Of a stretch of 57,969 bases of DNA, positions 47,108 through 54,969 are shown piece after piece. The notes below the pieces were generated by a model. It saw only the letters and a program-made list of their open reading frames with translations. It did no database searches and was not told where the DNA came from. Within the stretch, counting starts at the first letter, position 1, and each line of letters starts with the position of its first letter. Source of the DNA: an uncultured Flavobacteriales bacterium. Lineage in GTDB: Bacteria > Bacteroidota > Bacteroidia > Flavobacteriales > BACL11. The position numbers and the translations under genes were made by a program. The stretch is taken from contig CAJWCP010000005.1 of assembly GCA_913031595.1 (NCBI GenBank), positions 1 through 57,969 on the forward strand. The letters are read 5' to 3'.

Positions 47108-48040
47108 ATGATTTTAAAATATCTTATAAATCCCAAGCCAACAATAATATTATTTTTTATTGTATTCTCTACTGCTTTTAATCTCATCTGGCTATTTGCT
47201 GATAATATCGATATCCTTTTTCAACACACATGGCTCCCCCCTTATATTATAATTCTAATAGGATTATTTGCAACTTCTTTTCATGCCCTAGGGCTTAATA
47301 ATCTAATTTATGAAAAAAATATTATAAAAAAAGACAATTTAGTTCTTGGCTTCACATATATATTGCTATGCACTCCTTTTTATAATACTATTCCTCATTG
47401 GATCATTTCCTTTGCTCTTCTTTTTTATATCAATTATTTATTTGCAAGCTATCAAAAAGATTATCCTTTTTCATATGTTTTTAACGCTTCTCTAATTCTT
47501 TGTATATTAACATTTTTTGCTCCGGAAACTGTTTTCTTATCTCCTATAATAATTATTACTGGAATCAATTATGAAAACTTAAGCTTAAGAAGCTTAATAA
47601 TTATGTTAATGGGTTTTGGGACCCCAATATTGTTTTACTTTGTTACTCTAACATTGCTAAACATCCCCATCTATTTGCCAGATTTTAATGTTTTAGAAAT
47701 GATGAGTGTTCCTGATTATCAAGCATGGATCTTAAGTAAAAAGATATGGACTATAGTAGTAATTCTAATTAGTATGGTTTCTGCTGTTGAGCTTTTTCAA
47801 TGGTTATATAAAAAAAGTATTCGCTCCAGAAAAGCATTTATTATAATCCTCTTTTATTTTATTTCACTTTTTTTAATTGGTTTATATAATGAAGAAAGTT
47901 GCTGGTATTATTTATTATCCCCTCTAAGTATTATTATGGCAAACTACTTTGTATATACAAGAAAAAGAAAGACAGCCAACTTATTGTTTTTTCTTCTAAT
48001 AACTTCTTCTATTATTTATAAGTGTATGATTATAATTTAA
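47108..48040 (+). CDS. DUF6427 family membrane protein
   Basis: A 310-residue integral membrane protein with about eight or more helices, short loops and no soluble domain. It begins MILKYLINPKPTIILFF, has GLFATSFHALGLNNL and LNASLI-like segments, and ends in helices with an Arg/Lys stop (TRKRKTANLLFFLL). Its position beside the DUF6341-like gene and purine genes fits the DUF6427 family of flavobacteria. Function unknown; the lack of charged residues inside helices argues against a proton-coupled transporter, which is a weak inference. Confidence 0.75.
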   Translation: MILKYLINPKPTIILFFIVFSTAFNLIWLFADNIDILFQHTWLPPYIIILIGLFATSFHALGLNNLIYEKNIIKKDNLVLGFTYILLCTPFYNTIPHWIISFALLFYINYLFASYQKDYPFSYVFNASLILCILTFFAPETVFLSPIIIITGINYENLSLRSLIIMLMGFGTPILFYFVTLTLLNIPIYLPDFNVLEMMSVPDYQAWILSKKIWTIVVILISMVSAVELFQWLYKKSIRSRKAFIIILFYFISLFLIGLYNEESCWYYLLSPLSIIMANYFVYTRKRKTANLLFFLLITSSIIYKCMIII

Positions 48041-48044
48041 TATG

Positions 48045-48052
48045 TACCTTTG
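48045..48052 (+). promoter_or_regulatory. -7 box TACCTTTG for purQ
   Basis: TAnnTTTG match ending 18 bases before the ATG at 48071. It covers the TTG that would open a longer reading frame, which favours the ATG. Confidence 0.5.
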
Positions 48053-48070
48053 GCACAACAAATAAATAAC

Positions 48071-48760
48071 ATGAAATTTGGAGTAGTTATTTTTCCTGGC
48101 TCAAATTGTGATATGGATATGATCTATGTTTTAGAGTCTATTATGAAAAAAAAAGTTGTCCGCCTTTGGCATAAAGACACAGATTTGCAAGAGGCTGACT
48201 TTATCATCTTGCCCGGAGGCTTTTCTTTTGGTGATTACTTAAGATCTGGTGCTATTGCTAAGTTCTCTCCTATAATGAAAGAAATTATAGGTTTTGCTAA
48301 TGCGGGAGGATATGTAATGGGAATTTGTAATGGCTTCCAAATTTTAACCGAAAGTGGATTGCTGCCGGGAGCCCTTTTACATAATAACTCACATAAATTT
48401 ATTTGTAAAAACGTCTACTTAAAAACCATAACAAAAAATAGTTTAGTTACACAGTTATATGGTAATACGCCTATTAAAATACCTATTGCCCATGGAGAGG
48501 GAAAATATTTTGCTGATGAAGAAACATTAGAATCGCTAATTAAAAATGATCAAATTTTATTTAAATATTGTGATAAAAATGGACAAGTAACTGAAAAAGG
48601 AAATCCTAATGGCTCATCATTAAACATTGCCGGTATTTGTAATGCTGATAGGAATGTGTTTGGAATGATGCCTCATCCTGAAAGAGCCTCAGATGAAGAG
48701 TTAACCAATCAAGATGGCAGAATATTGTTTGAAAGTATTTTAAGTTCATTTGTTTCGTGA
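48071..48760 (+). CDS. purQ: Phosphoribosylformylglycinamidine synthase subunit PurQ
   Basis: PurQ is the glutaminase subunit that supplies ammonia for FGAM synthesis in purine biosynthesis. From the ATG at 48071 it has 229 residues. It opens KFGVVIFPGSNCD and has GGFSFGDYLRSGAIA, the nucleophile Cys86 in GICNGFQIL, and the His-Glu pair in MMPHPERASD near the end. This is the stand-alone form, so a separate PurL is expected elsewhere. The start choice is supported by a -7 box that overlaps the alternative TTG. Confidence 0.95.
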   Translation: MKFGVVIFPGSNCDMDMIYVLESIMKKKVVRLWHKDTDLQEADFIILPGGFSFGDYLRSGAIAKFSPIMKEIIGFANAGGYVMGICNGFQILTESGLLPGALLHNNSHKFICKNVYLKTITKNSLVTQLYGNTPIKIPIAHGEGKYFADEETLESLIKNDQILFKYCDKNGQVTEKGNPNGSSLNIAGICNADRNVFGMMPHPERASDEELTNQDGRILFESILSSFVS

Positions 48761-49186
48761 GACATTTACGGCTTAAAGCAGTGTAATGTTTCCTTGTTCA
48801 CAAACACTATTCTTGATTCTTCTTAATATCTTTATTTGGGATGGCTTGATCCCTTGCTCCTGATCATCATACGTATTTTTTAATAAAACCTGTCTATCTC
48901 TTTTTTTTTTTTTTTTAACAATTACAGTTAATAAATAATTAGGTTTTTTTCACAATCAAAATTGGACGTTTAAATTATAAATTAAATATTTGTGCGTTGT
49001 TTATCAATATACCTCTTTTATTAGTTTTGTTTAGAGGTTCCTATTTTTAATTAGAGAGGTTCGCTTTTATTAAAAATTTACTTGTTTGTTAGCAACCGCT
49101 TGTTGAAAAAGAATTAAATTAGACTATTTATAAATCTTGTTTCATTGTAAATTAGTCCTTAAAAATTAAGTTTTAAAGTTTTGTCT
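48761..49186. promoter_or_regulatory. 426-base spacer and probable leader of nrdB-nrdA
   Basis: No known gene is seen. On the plus strand a TTG at 48962-48964 and AATATTTG at 48985-48992 (one mismatch, 20-base spacer) form the best promoter candidate, giving a leader of about 190 bases. In the leader ACCTCT (49013-49018) can pair with AGAGGT (49033-49038), and AGAGGTTC recurs at 49055-49062, which may be a regulatory element. On the minus strand a startless 58-codon frame (48773-48949) spans a 16-base T run at 48901-48916. Confidence 0.4.
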
Positions 49187-50461
49187 ATGGATATTAAAGA
49201 AATTTTTAAGCGAAGTCATCTTAAGATGCCATTTAAAATTGAAAAAATTACTGACGCAGTATTAAATGCTATGGCTTCAGTTAAAAATGGAGAAAAAAAA
49301 GATGCAGAAAAAATTGCTAAACAAGTTTACTCTAGTTTATTAGAAAGAAAAGCTGAAATTCCAAATTATATTCCAAATGTAGAGGAAATACAAGACTTGG
49401 TTGAACAGACGCTTATGAAAAGTGAGTTTCTAGACGTTGCAAAAGCATACATACTTTACAGAAACTTACAAACTAAAAAAAGAGAAAGAAACATATTTGA
49501 AAGGAGAATTACTTTAAAGCCTTTTGAATATCCAGAGCTATATGAGTATGTCCCTGCGATTAGACACTCATATTGGATTCACACAGAATTTAACTTTACC
49601 AGTGATATTCAAGATTTTAAAACCCACTTGTCTGATATAGAGAGAAATGCTATTAAAAACGCTATGCTGGCAATTTCTCAAATTGAAGTCGCAGTAAAGA
49701 ACTTTTGGGGAGACATATATCACAAGATACCTAAGCCAGAAGTTGGTGCAGTGGGAGCGACTTTTGCAGAAAGTGAAGTGAGGCATACTGACGCATATTC
49801 ACACTTGTTAGAAATATTAGGGTTAAACAATGAGTTTCAAAATTTGAAAAAGAATCCTGTTATAATGAAGCGAGTTAGGTATCTTGATTCTGCACTTGTT
49901 AGCTCTAAAAGTGAAAATGATAGAGAATACACAGAGTCAATTTTATTATTCTCTTTGTTTATTGAACATGTTTCACTATTCTCTCAGTTCTTAATAATTA
50001 TGGCGTTCAACAAACATAAAAACATGCTTAAAGGAATTTCTAATGTTGTAGAAGCAACCTCTAAAGAAGAGCAAATTCATGGTGACTTTGGTATTGACTT
50101 AATTAAAATTGTAAAAAAAGAAAATCCAGAATGGTTTGATGGTAAATATGAATTTAAAATTCGCAGCATGTGTAAAGCTGCTTATGAAGCTGAAAGCGCA
50201 ATAATTGATTGGATTTTTGAAGAGGGAGAAGTAGATTTTCTTCCAAAAAACCAAATTAAAGAATTTATAAAAGATCGCTTTAACAGGTCTCTTGAAAGCA
50301 TTGGTGTTAAAAAAGTGTTTGAAACAGATCAAGATTTAGTAAACAAAACAGAATGGTTCAATGATGAAATTATAGGCACGAAACATGTCGACTTTTTCGT
50401 GAAAAGATCTATAAATTACAGTAAAAAAACACAAAGTATAACCGCTCACGATTTATTTTAA
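49187..50461 (+). CDS. nrdB: Class I ribonucleotide reductase small subunit with N-terminal ATP-cone
   Basis: NrdB houses the metal-radical cofactor that starts ribonucleotide reduction. Residues about 1-95 form an ATP-cone (FKIEKITDAV, then IQDLVEQTLMKSEFLDVAKAYILYR), a domain usually found on NrdA. The ferritin-like core follows: ligands ExxH at 197/200 (AESEVRH), Tyr204 at the radical position (DAYSHLL), Glu260 (FIEHVSLF), and ExxH at 295/298 (KEEQIH). The tail SITAHDLF would dock to NrdA. Start is the ATG at 49187; a TTG two codons upstream is less likely. nrdA follows after 3 bases. NrdB-linked ATP-cones are known in some Bacteroidota and control oligomerisation through dATP. Confidence 0.93.
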   Translation: MDIKEIFKRSHLKMPFKIEKITDAVLNAMASVKNGEKKDAEKIAKQVYSSLLERKAEIPNYIPNVEEIQDLVEQTLMKSEFLDVAKAYILYRNLQTKKRERNIFERRITLKPFEYPELYEYVPAIRHSYWIHTEFNFTSDIQDFKTHLSDIERNAIKNAMLAISQIEVAVKNFWGDIYHKIPKPEVGAVGATFAESEVRHTDAYSHLLEILGLNNEFQNLKKNPVIMKRVRYLDSALVSSKSENDREYTESILLFSLFIEHVSLFSQFLIIMAFNKHKNMLKGISNVVEATSKEEQIHGDFGIDLIKIVKKENPEWFDGKYEFKIRSMCKAAYEAESAIIDWIFEEGEVDFLPKNQIKEFIKDRFNRSLESIGVKKVFETDQDLVNKTEWFNDEIIGTKHVDFFVKRSINYSKKTQSITAHDLF

Positions 50462-50464
50462 CTT

Positions 50465-52273
50465 ATGTATGAAACTAAAAAAGAACTAAACAAGAGGGCA
50501 AACGCTGATTCTGCATCTCATTATAAAAATTTATTAAAGACTCGAAAAACCACCGCAAACAATCAAAAGTCTGCTTTTCACTCAGAGAAAAAAGACGGTA
50601 GTTTTAAGTGGCTAACTAAGCACAGTAGAGATTTTCTTGCTGCCGGCTATATTGCAGAAGGAATTCCTGCTGAAATCCGAATTAGAGAAATAGCAAATAG
50701 AGCTGAAGAGATTTTAGGAATAGATGGGTTTAGTGATAAGTTTTTTAAATATATGGATAAAGGATATTATTCATTATCTTCTCCTGTTTGGTCTAATTTT
50801 GGTAAAGAAAGAGGTTTACCTATCAGCTGTTTTGGATCAAATATTTCAGATGATATGGGGAATATTTTATATACACAGTCTGAGGTCGGCATGATGTCAA
50901 AATTAGGAGGGGGGACTTCAGGCTATTTTGGAAACATAAGGCATCGTGGTGCTAAAGTTAAAAATAATGGAGAAGCATCTGGATCTGTACATATAATGCA
51001 ATTATTTGAAACTATGGTTGATGTTGTAAGTCAAGGTTCTGTTCGTAGAGGTCGTTTTTCTCCATACTTACCTGTTGAACATAGTGATATTTCTGAGTTT
51101 TTAGATATTGGAACAGAGGGGAATCCAATTCAAGAATTAACTCATGGCATTAGCGTTACAGACAAATGGTTGCAAGAAATGATTGATGGAGATGTAGAAA
51201 AGCGTACAATTTGGGCTAAAGTTTTGCAAAGACGAGGAGAAATTGGCTATCCTTACATCTTTTTTAAAGACAATGCTAATAATGGTGCTCCTGAAGTATA
51301 TAAAAAAAACAATTATAGTGTAAATGCAAGCAATTTATGTACTGAAATTATGCTTCCTTCAAATGAAAAATGGTCATTTGTATGCTGCCTTTCATCATTA
51401 AATGTCTTACATTATGAAGAATGGAAAGATACTGATGCGGTTGAGACTATGATCTTCTTTTTAGACGCAGTGATTAGTGAATTTGTTGAAAAATTAGACG
51501 CTTACAAAGATTCGGAAGATCTTGATGATCAGCAAACTTTCTTATTCATGAAGAGGGCGTATGATTTTGCTAAGGATCACAGAGCGTTAGGTCTAGGAGT
51601 GTTGGGATGGCACTCATTTTTACAATCTAAAATGTTGGCATTTAATAGTGAGGAGGCTTATGCTCTTAATAGCGAAGTGTTTAAAGTTATAAAAGAAAAG
51701 TCTTATAGTGCATCTGAAAAATTAGCAAAACTATTAGGTGAGCCAGAAGTCTTAAAAGGAGAGGGGAGGAGAAATACAACGCTAAATGCTATTGCGCCAA
51801 CAACATCATCGGCCTTTATATTAGGTCAAGTTTCTCAAGGAGTAGAACCTATCTGGTCAAATATTTATGTTAAAGATATTGCCAAAACAAAAGAAACAAT
51901 TAAAAACCCTTTTTTAGTTAAATTACTAGAAGAAAAAGGGGAAAATAATACAGCTGTTTGGAATAGTATTAGAGATAGGGATGGCTCTGTACAGCATTTA
52001 GATTTTTTATCTCCTGAGGAAAAAAATGTCTTTAAAACTTATGCGGAAATAGATCAGATGGATATCATTTATCAAGCAGCAAATAGGCAAAATCATATCG
52101 ATCAAGGGCAGTCTATAAATCTTATGATTCACCCCGATATGCCAACAAAAGAGATTAATCAAATTTATATCTCGGCATGGAAATTAGGATTAAAGTCTCT
52201 CTACTATCAGCATAGCATGAATGCAGCACAACAATTCAAGCAAAAAAAGGAATGTGCTTCTTGTGAGGCATAG
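50465..52273 (+). CDS. nrdA: Class I ribonucleotide reductase large subunit, no ATP-cone
   Basis: NrdA reduces ribonucleoside diphosphates. The 602-residue protein has the ten-stranded barrel with PISCFGSNISDD (first redox Cys), the SKLGGGTSGYFGNIR segment, NASNLCTEIML containing the Asn-Cys-Glu active site, and FVCCLSSLNV (second redox Cys). The flexible C-terminus KKECASCEA provides the CxxC that thioredoxin re-reduces. It starts directly with a short helix before the barrel; there is no ATP-cone, which fits the cone on NrdB. Coupled to nrdB with a 3-base gap. Confidence 0.95.
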   Translation: MYETKKELNKRANADSASHYKNLLKTRKTTANNQKSAFHSEKKDGSFKWLTKHSRDFLAAGYIAEGIPAEIRIREIANRAEEILGIDGFSDKFFKYMDKGYYSLSSPVWSNFGKERGLPISCFGSNISDDMGNILYTQSEVGMMSKLGGGTSGYFGNIRHRGAKVKNNGEASGSVHIMQLFETMVDVVSQGSVRRGRFSPYLPVEHSDISEFLDIGTEGNPIQELTHGISVTDKWLQEMIDGDVEKRTIWAKVLQRRGEIGYPYIFFKDNANNGAPEVYKKNNYSVNASNLCTEIMLPSNEKWSFVCCLSSLNVLHYEEWKDTDAVETMIFFLDAVISEFVEKLDAYKDSEDLDDQQTFLFMKRAYDFAKDHRALGLGVLGWHSFLQSKMLAFNSEEAYALNSEVFKVIKEKSYSASEKLAKLLGEPEVLKGEGRRNTTLNAIAPTTSSAFILGQVSQGVEPIWSNIYVKDIAKTKETIKNPFLVKLLEEKGENNTAVWNSIRDRDGSVQHLDFLSPEEKNVFKTYAEIDQMDIIYQAANRQNHIDQGQSINLMIHPDMPTKEINQIYISAWKLGLKSLYYQHSMNAAQQFKQKKECASCEA

Positions 52274-52390
52274 TTTGAGGCTCCCCTTTCTATGTTTACT
52301 TAGTTTTTTATGTGCGCTTTTAATTCTTAATTAAAAAATCAAATTGTTACCTCAAGTATTGTAATTTAGCAAATATAGATTTATATTTAA

Positions 52391-53455
52391 ATGAAATACC
52401 TTGTTCTTATACTCTCAATATTTATGTTGGCTAGTTGTGCTAATATTGTAATGCCAACAGGGGGGGAGAAAGACGTAAAGGCTCCAGCATTAATTAATAT
52501 TACAAAAGAAACGCGCGCACTCTCCACAAAAATATTTTTCACATTTGATGAATACATTGAGTTTAATAGTATAAACCAACACTTTTTTATTTCACCGCCT
52601 ATTAACAATATAATAGAAAAAAAAATAAAAGAAAAAACTCTTATTATTAATATTAAAGACAGCTTGCAAGATCATACAACCTATCATATATCATTAAATA
52701 AGTGTATAAAAGACTTAAATGAAGGTAATGTATTAGACAGCTTATCATGGTTTTTTTCTAAATCAGAAAATTTAGATACAACACATGTAATAAAAGGTAC
52801 GGTAATAGACAGTTATTCTCTTAAGGCTATAGAAGATGCTTGGGTTATAATTTTTGAGGCTAAAAGAAATGATAGTGTGGTCTTTAAAGAGGTGCCAAAT
52901 TATATTACAAAAACTAATTCTACAGGTAAATTTTACTTCAAAAATTTAAAAAAAAATCATCAATATAAATTGTTTGCGCTGACTGGAGCTGATTTTATTT
53001 ATACTGTTGGGGAAAAATTAGGCTTTAATAACAGTATTATAAGCTTAACAAATGATACTGTTATCGATATTCTTCTGTTTGAAGAAAAAATAAAAAATGA
53101 TGTGATGAGTGACAGTTTGTATTCTGTAGAAAATTCAATATTACAAAAAGATTCATTAAGCTACAGTAGTCTTCTAATTAAAACTACAGAGTATAAAAAT
53201 GCCTTATTTGAATTAACAACTTCTAATAATGAAAAATATATATCTGTTTTTAATCATCCGCCTTACTTAATTAAATCTATACCTGAAGGAGATTATACTT
53301 TAAAATACATATTAGACAAAAATCATGATAATTTTTGGAGCACAGGAAGCTGGGAGAATAAAACACAACCTGAAAAAATAATTAATTATCCTAACGCTAT
53401 TACTATTCGGCCAAATTGGGATTTAGAAATAGACTGGGAAATTAATGTAGACTAA
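52391..53455 (+). CDS. Lipoprotein with Big_5 Ig-like domain
   Basis: A 354-residue lipoprotein: signal ending LASC (Cys16), then the ANIVMPTGGEKDVKAP opening and Ig-like Big_5 domain (KIFFTFDEYIEFNSINQ, TLIINIKDSLQDHTTYHISL) common in Bacteroidota outer-membrane lipoproteins. A carboxypeptidase-regulatory-like beta segment (VIKGTVIDSYSLKAIEDAWV) and a C-terminal repeat of the type PEGDYTLKYILDKNHDNFWSTGSW follow. The family is conserved but has no firm role; it is probably a periplasmic-facing structural lipoprotein. Overlaps the convergent amidohydrolase by 14 bases. Confidence 0.8.
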   Translation: MKYLVLILSIFMLASCANIVMPTGGEKDVKAPALINITKETRALSTKIFFTFDEYIEFNSINQHFFISPPINNIIEKKIKEKTLIINIKDSLQDHTTYHISLNKCIKDLNEGNVLDSLSWFFSKSENLDTTHVIKGTVIDSYSLKAIEDAWVIIFEAKRNDSVVFKEVPNYITKTNSTGKFYFKNLKKNHQYKLFALTGADFIYTVGEKLGFNNSIISLTNDTVIDILLFEEKIKNDVMSDSLYSVENSILQKDSLSYSSLLIKTTEYKNALFELTTSNNEKYISVFNHPPYLIKSIPEGDYTLKYILDKNHDNFWSTGSWENKTQPEKIINYPNAITIRPNWDLEIDWEINVD

Positions 53456-54215
53456 AATTATCACGATCTTGTAAAAAATTCATTTTATTTCTTTGATAGT
53501 CTAATGTTTCTTTAGTTACTTTCATTGTTAGAATTTCTTCCTCTCCTGTATTGGTTGAGGCTATTTCGTTGCCTAAAGGGTCTATTATTTTAGAGTGGCC
53601 ACTAAATAAAATATTATTTCCGTCTTCTCCTATTCTATTAACTCCTATAGTGTAACATTGATTTTCTATAGAACGAGCCTTTAATAAAGTATTCCAGCTA
53701 TTTATTCTTTTATTAGGCCAATTTGCTAAATAAATTAATATATCATAATCTATATTATTTCTACTAAATACTGGAAATCTTAAGTCATAACAAATAAGGG
53801 GGCAGATTTTCCATCCTTTTTCTAATAGAATTAATCTTTTTTCTCCTTTAGTAATTGTTTTACTCTCTTCTGCTAAAGAAAATAAATGTCGTTTATCATA
53901 AAACTGTGTCTGTCCGTTTTCTGAAACCCAAACTAAACGATTAAATATTTTATTTTTTTCTTGAACCATTAAAGTGCCCACAACACTACAAGCATTATTA
54001 AGCGCAATCTTTTTCATCCAATTAATTGTTTTTCCTTGCATTTCCTCTGCTAAAGAAACCTCATCTGGACAAAAAGCAGTATTAAACATTTCAGGCAGTA
54101 AAATGATATTTGTTTTTTCTATCTTATTAATAAGTTTAGTGAAATGTTCAAGGTTTTTCTGTATGTTTTTCCAAAATAAAGTTGATTGAATAAGGGTAAT
54201 GCTTAATTCATTCAT
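53442..54215 (-). CDS. Nitrilase-family amidohydrolase (omega-amidase-like)
   Basis: A 257-residue carbon-nitrogen hydrolase with the family triad Glu42 (LLPEMFNTAF), Lys108 (YDKRHLF) and Cys142 (PLICYDLRFP). The EMF and YDKRHLFSLA context matches the YafV/Nit2 omega-amidase branch, which hydrolyses alpha-ketoglutaramate or alpha-ketosuccinamate. Its ATG is at 54215, immediately after the sdhB stop at 54216, so it is co-transcribed with succinate dehydrogenase, which fits feeding of 2-oxoglutarate or oxaloacetate to the TCA cycle. Confidence 0.85.
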   Translation of the reverse strand: MNELSITLIQSTLFWKNIQKNLEHFTKLINKIEKTNIILLPEMFNTAFCPDEVSLAEEMQGKTINWMKKIALNNACSVVGTLMVQEKNKIFNRLVWVSENGQTQFYDKRHLFSLAEESKTITKGEKRLILLEKGWKICPLICYDLRFPVFSRNNIDYDILIYLANWPNKRINSWNTLLKARSIENQCYTIGVNRIGEDGNNILFSGHSKIIDPLGNEIASTNTGEEEILTMKVTKETLDYQRNKMNFLQDRDNFSLH

Positions 54216-54968
54216 TTATTCTTCTTTCTTAAATTTGGAAAAAATATACTCGCGATTCATTCTTGATATGTTATCTAATGAAATGCCTTTTGGACATTCT
54301 ATTTCACAAGCGCCAGTATTTGTACAACTTCCAAAACCTTCATCATCCATTTGATTAATCATATTCAATACCCTTGATGTATTCTCTACTTTTCCTTGTG
54401 GCAATAACGAATATTGTGAAATTTTTGCTGCAACAAATAACATTGCTGATGAGTTCTTACATGTTGCTACACATGCTGCACAACCAATACAAGTAGCTGC
54501 GTCAAATGCTTTGTCTGCATTTTCTTTAGCAATTGGTGTTAAATTAGCATCTTGAGTGTTTCCAGATGTGTTAACAGAAATATATGCCCCTGCTTGTTGA
54601 ACTCTATCAAAAGCGCTTCTGTCAATCACCAAATCTTTAATGACAGGAAGTGATTTTGATCTAAAAGGTTCAATGTAAATCGTGTCTCCATTATTAAAGC
54701 TTCTCATATGCAATTGACATGTTGTTATGTTTTTTTCAGGTCCATGAGCTTGACCATTAATATAAAGGGAACACATTCCGCAAATACCTTCTCTACAATC
54801 ATGATCAAAAGATATAGGGTCTTCTCCTTTTTCAATTAACTCCTCATTTAACATGTCTAACATTTCTAAAAAAGAAGAGTCTGGAGAGATATCAGAAACA
54901 TTATAGGTTTGCATGTTTCCTTTCGATAAACGGTTTTTTTGTCGCCAAATTTTCAGAATTAATTCCAT
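54216..54968 (-). CDS. sdhB: Succinate dehydrogenase/fumarate reductase iron-sulfur subunit
   Basis: SdhB carries the three Fe-S clusters passing electrons from FAD to the membrane quinone. The 250-residue protein has the 2Fe-2S block [20 protein letters not shown], the 4Fe-4S block [13 protein letters not shown] and the third block [15 protein letters not shown]. Together with SdhA and SdhC it is the Bacteroidota-type complex II with one cytochrome b subunit. It follows sdhA by 1 base and precedes the amidohydrolase directly. Confidence 0.95.
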   Translation of the reverse strand: MELILKIWRQKNRLSKGNMQTYNVSDISPDSSFLEMLDMLNEELIEKGEDPISFDHDCREGICGMCSLYINGQAHGPEKNITTCQLHMRSFNNGDTIYIEPFRSKSLPVIKDLVIDRSAFDRVQQAGAYISVNTSGNTQDANLTPIAKENADKAFDAATCIGCAACVATCKNSSAMLFVAAKISQYSLLPQGKVENTSRVLNMINQMDDEGFGSCTNTGACEIECPKGISLDNISRMNREYIFSKFKKEE

Positions 54969-54969
54969 A

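Noticed and set aside
48761-49186. Riboswitch (for example cobalamin) before nrdBA
   Set aside because: No conserved cobalamin-box sequence or multi-helix fold could be seen, and the enzyme is class I, not B12-dependent.
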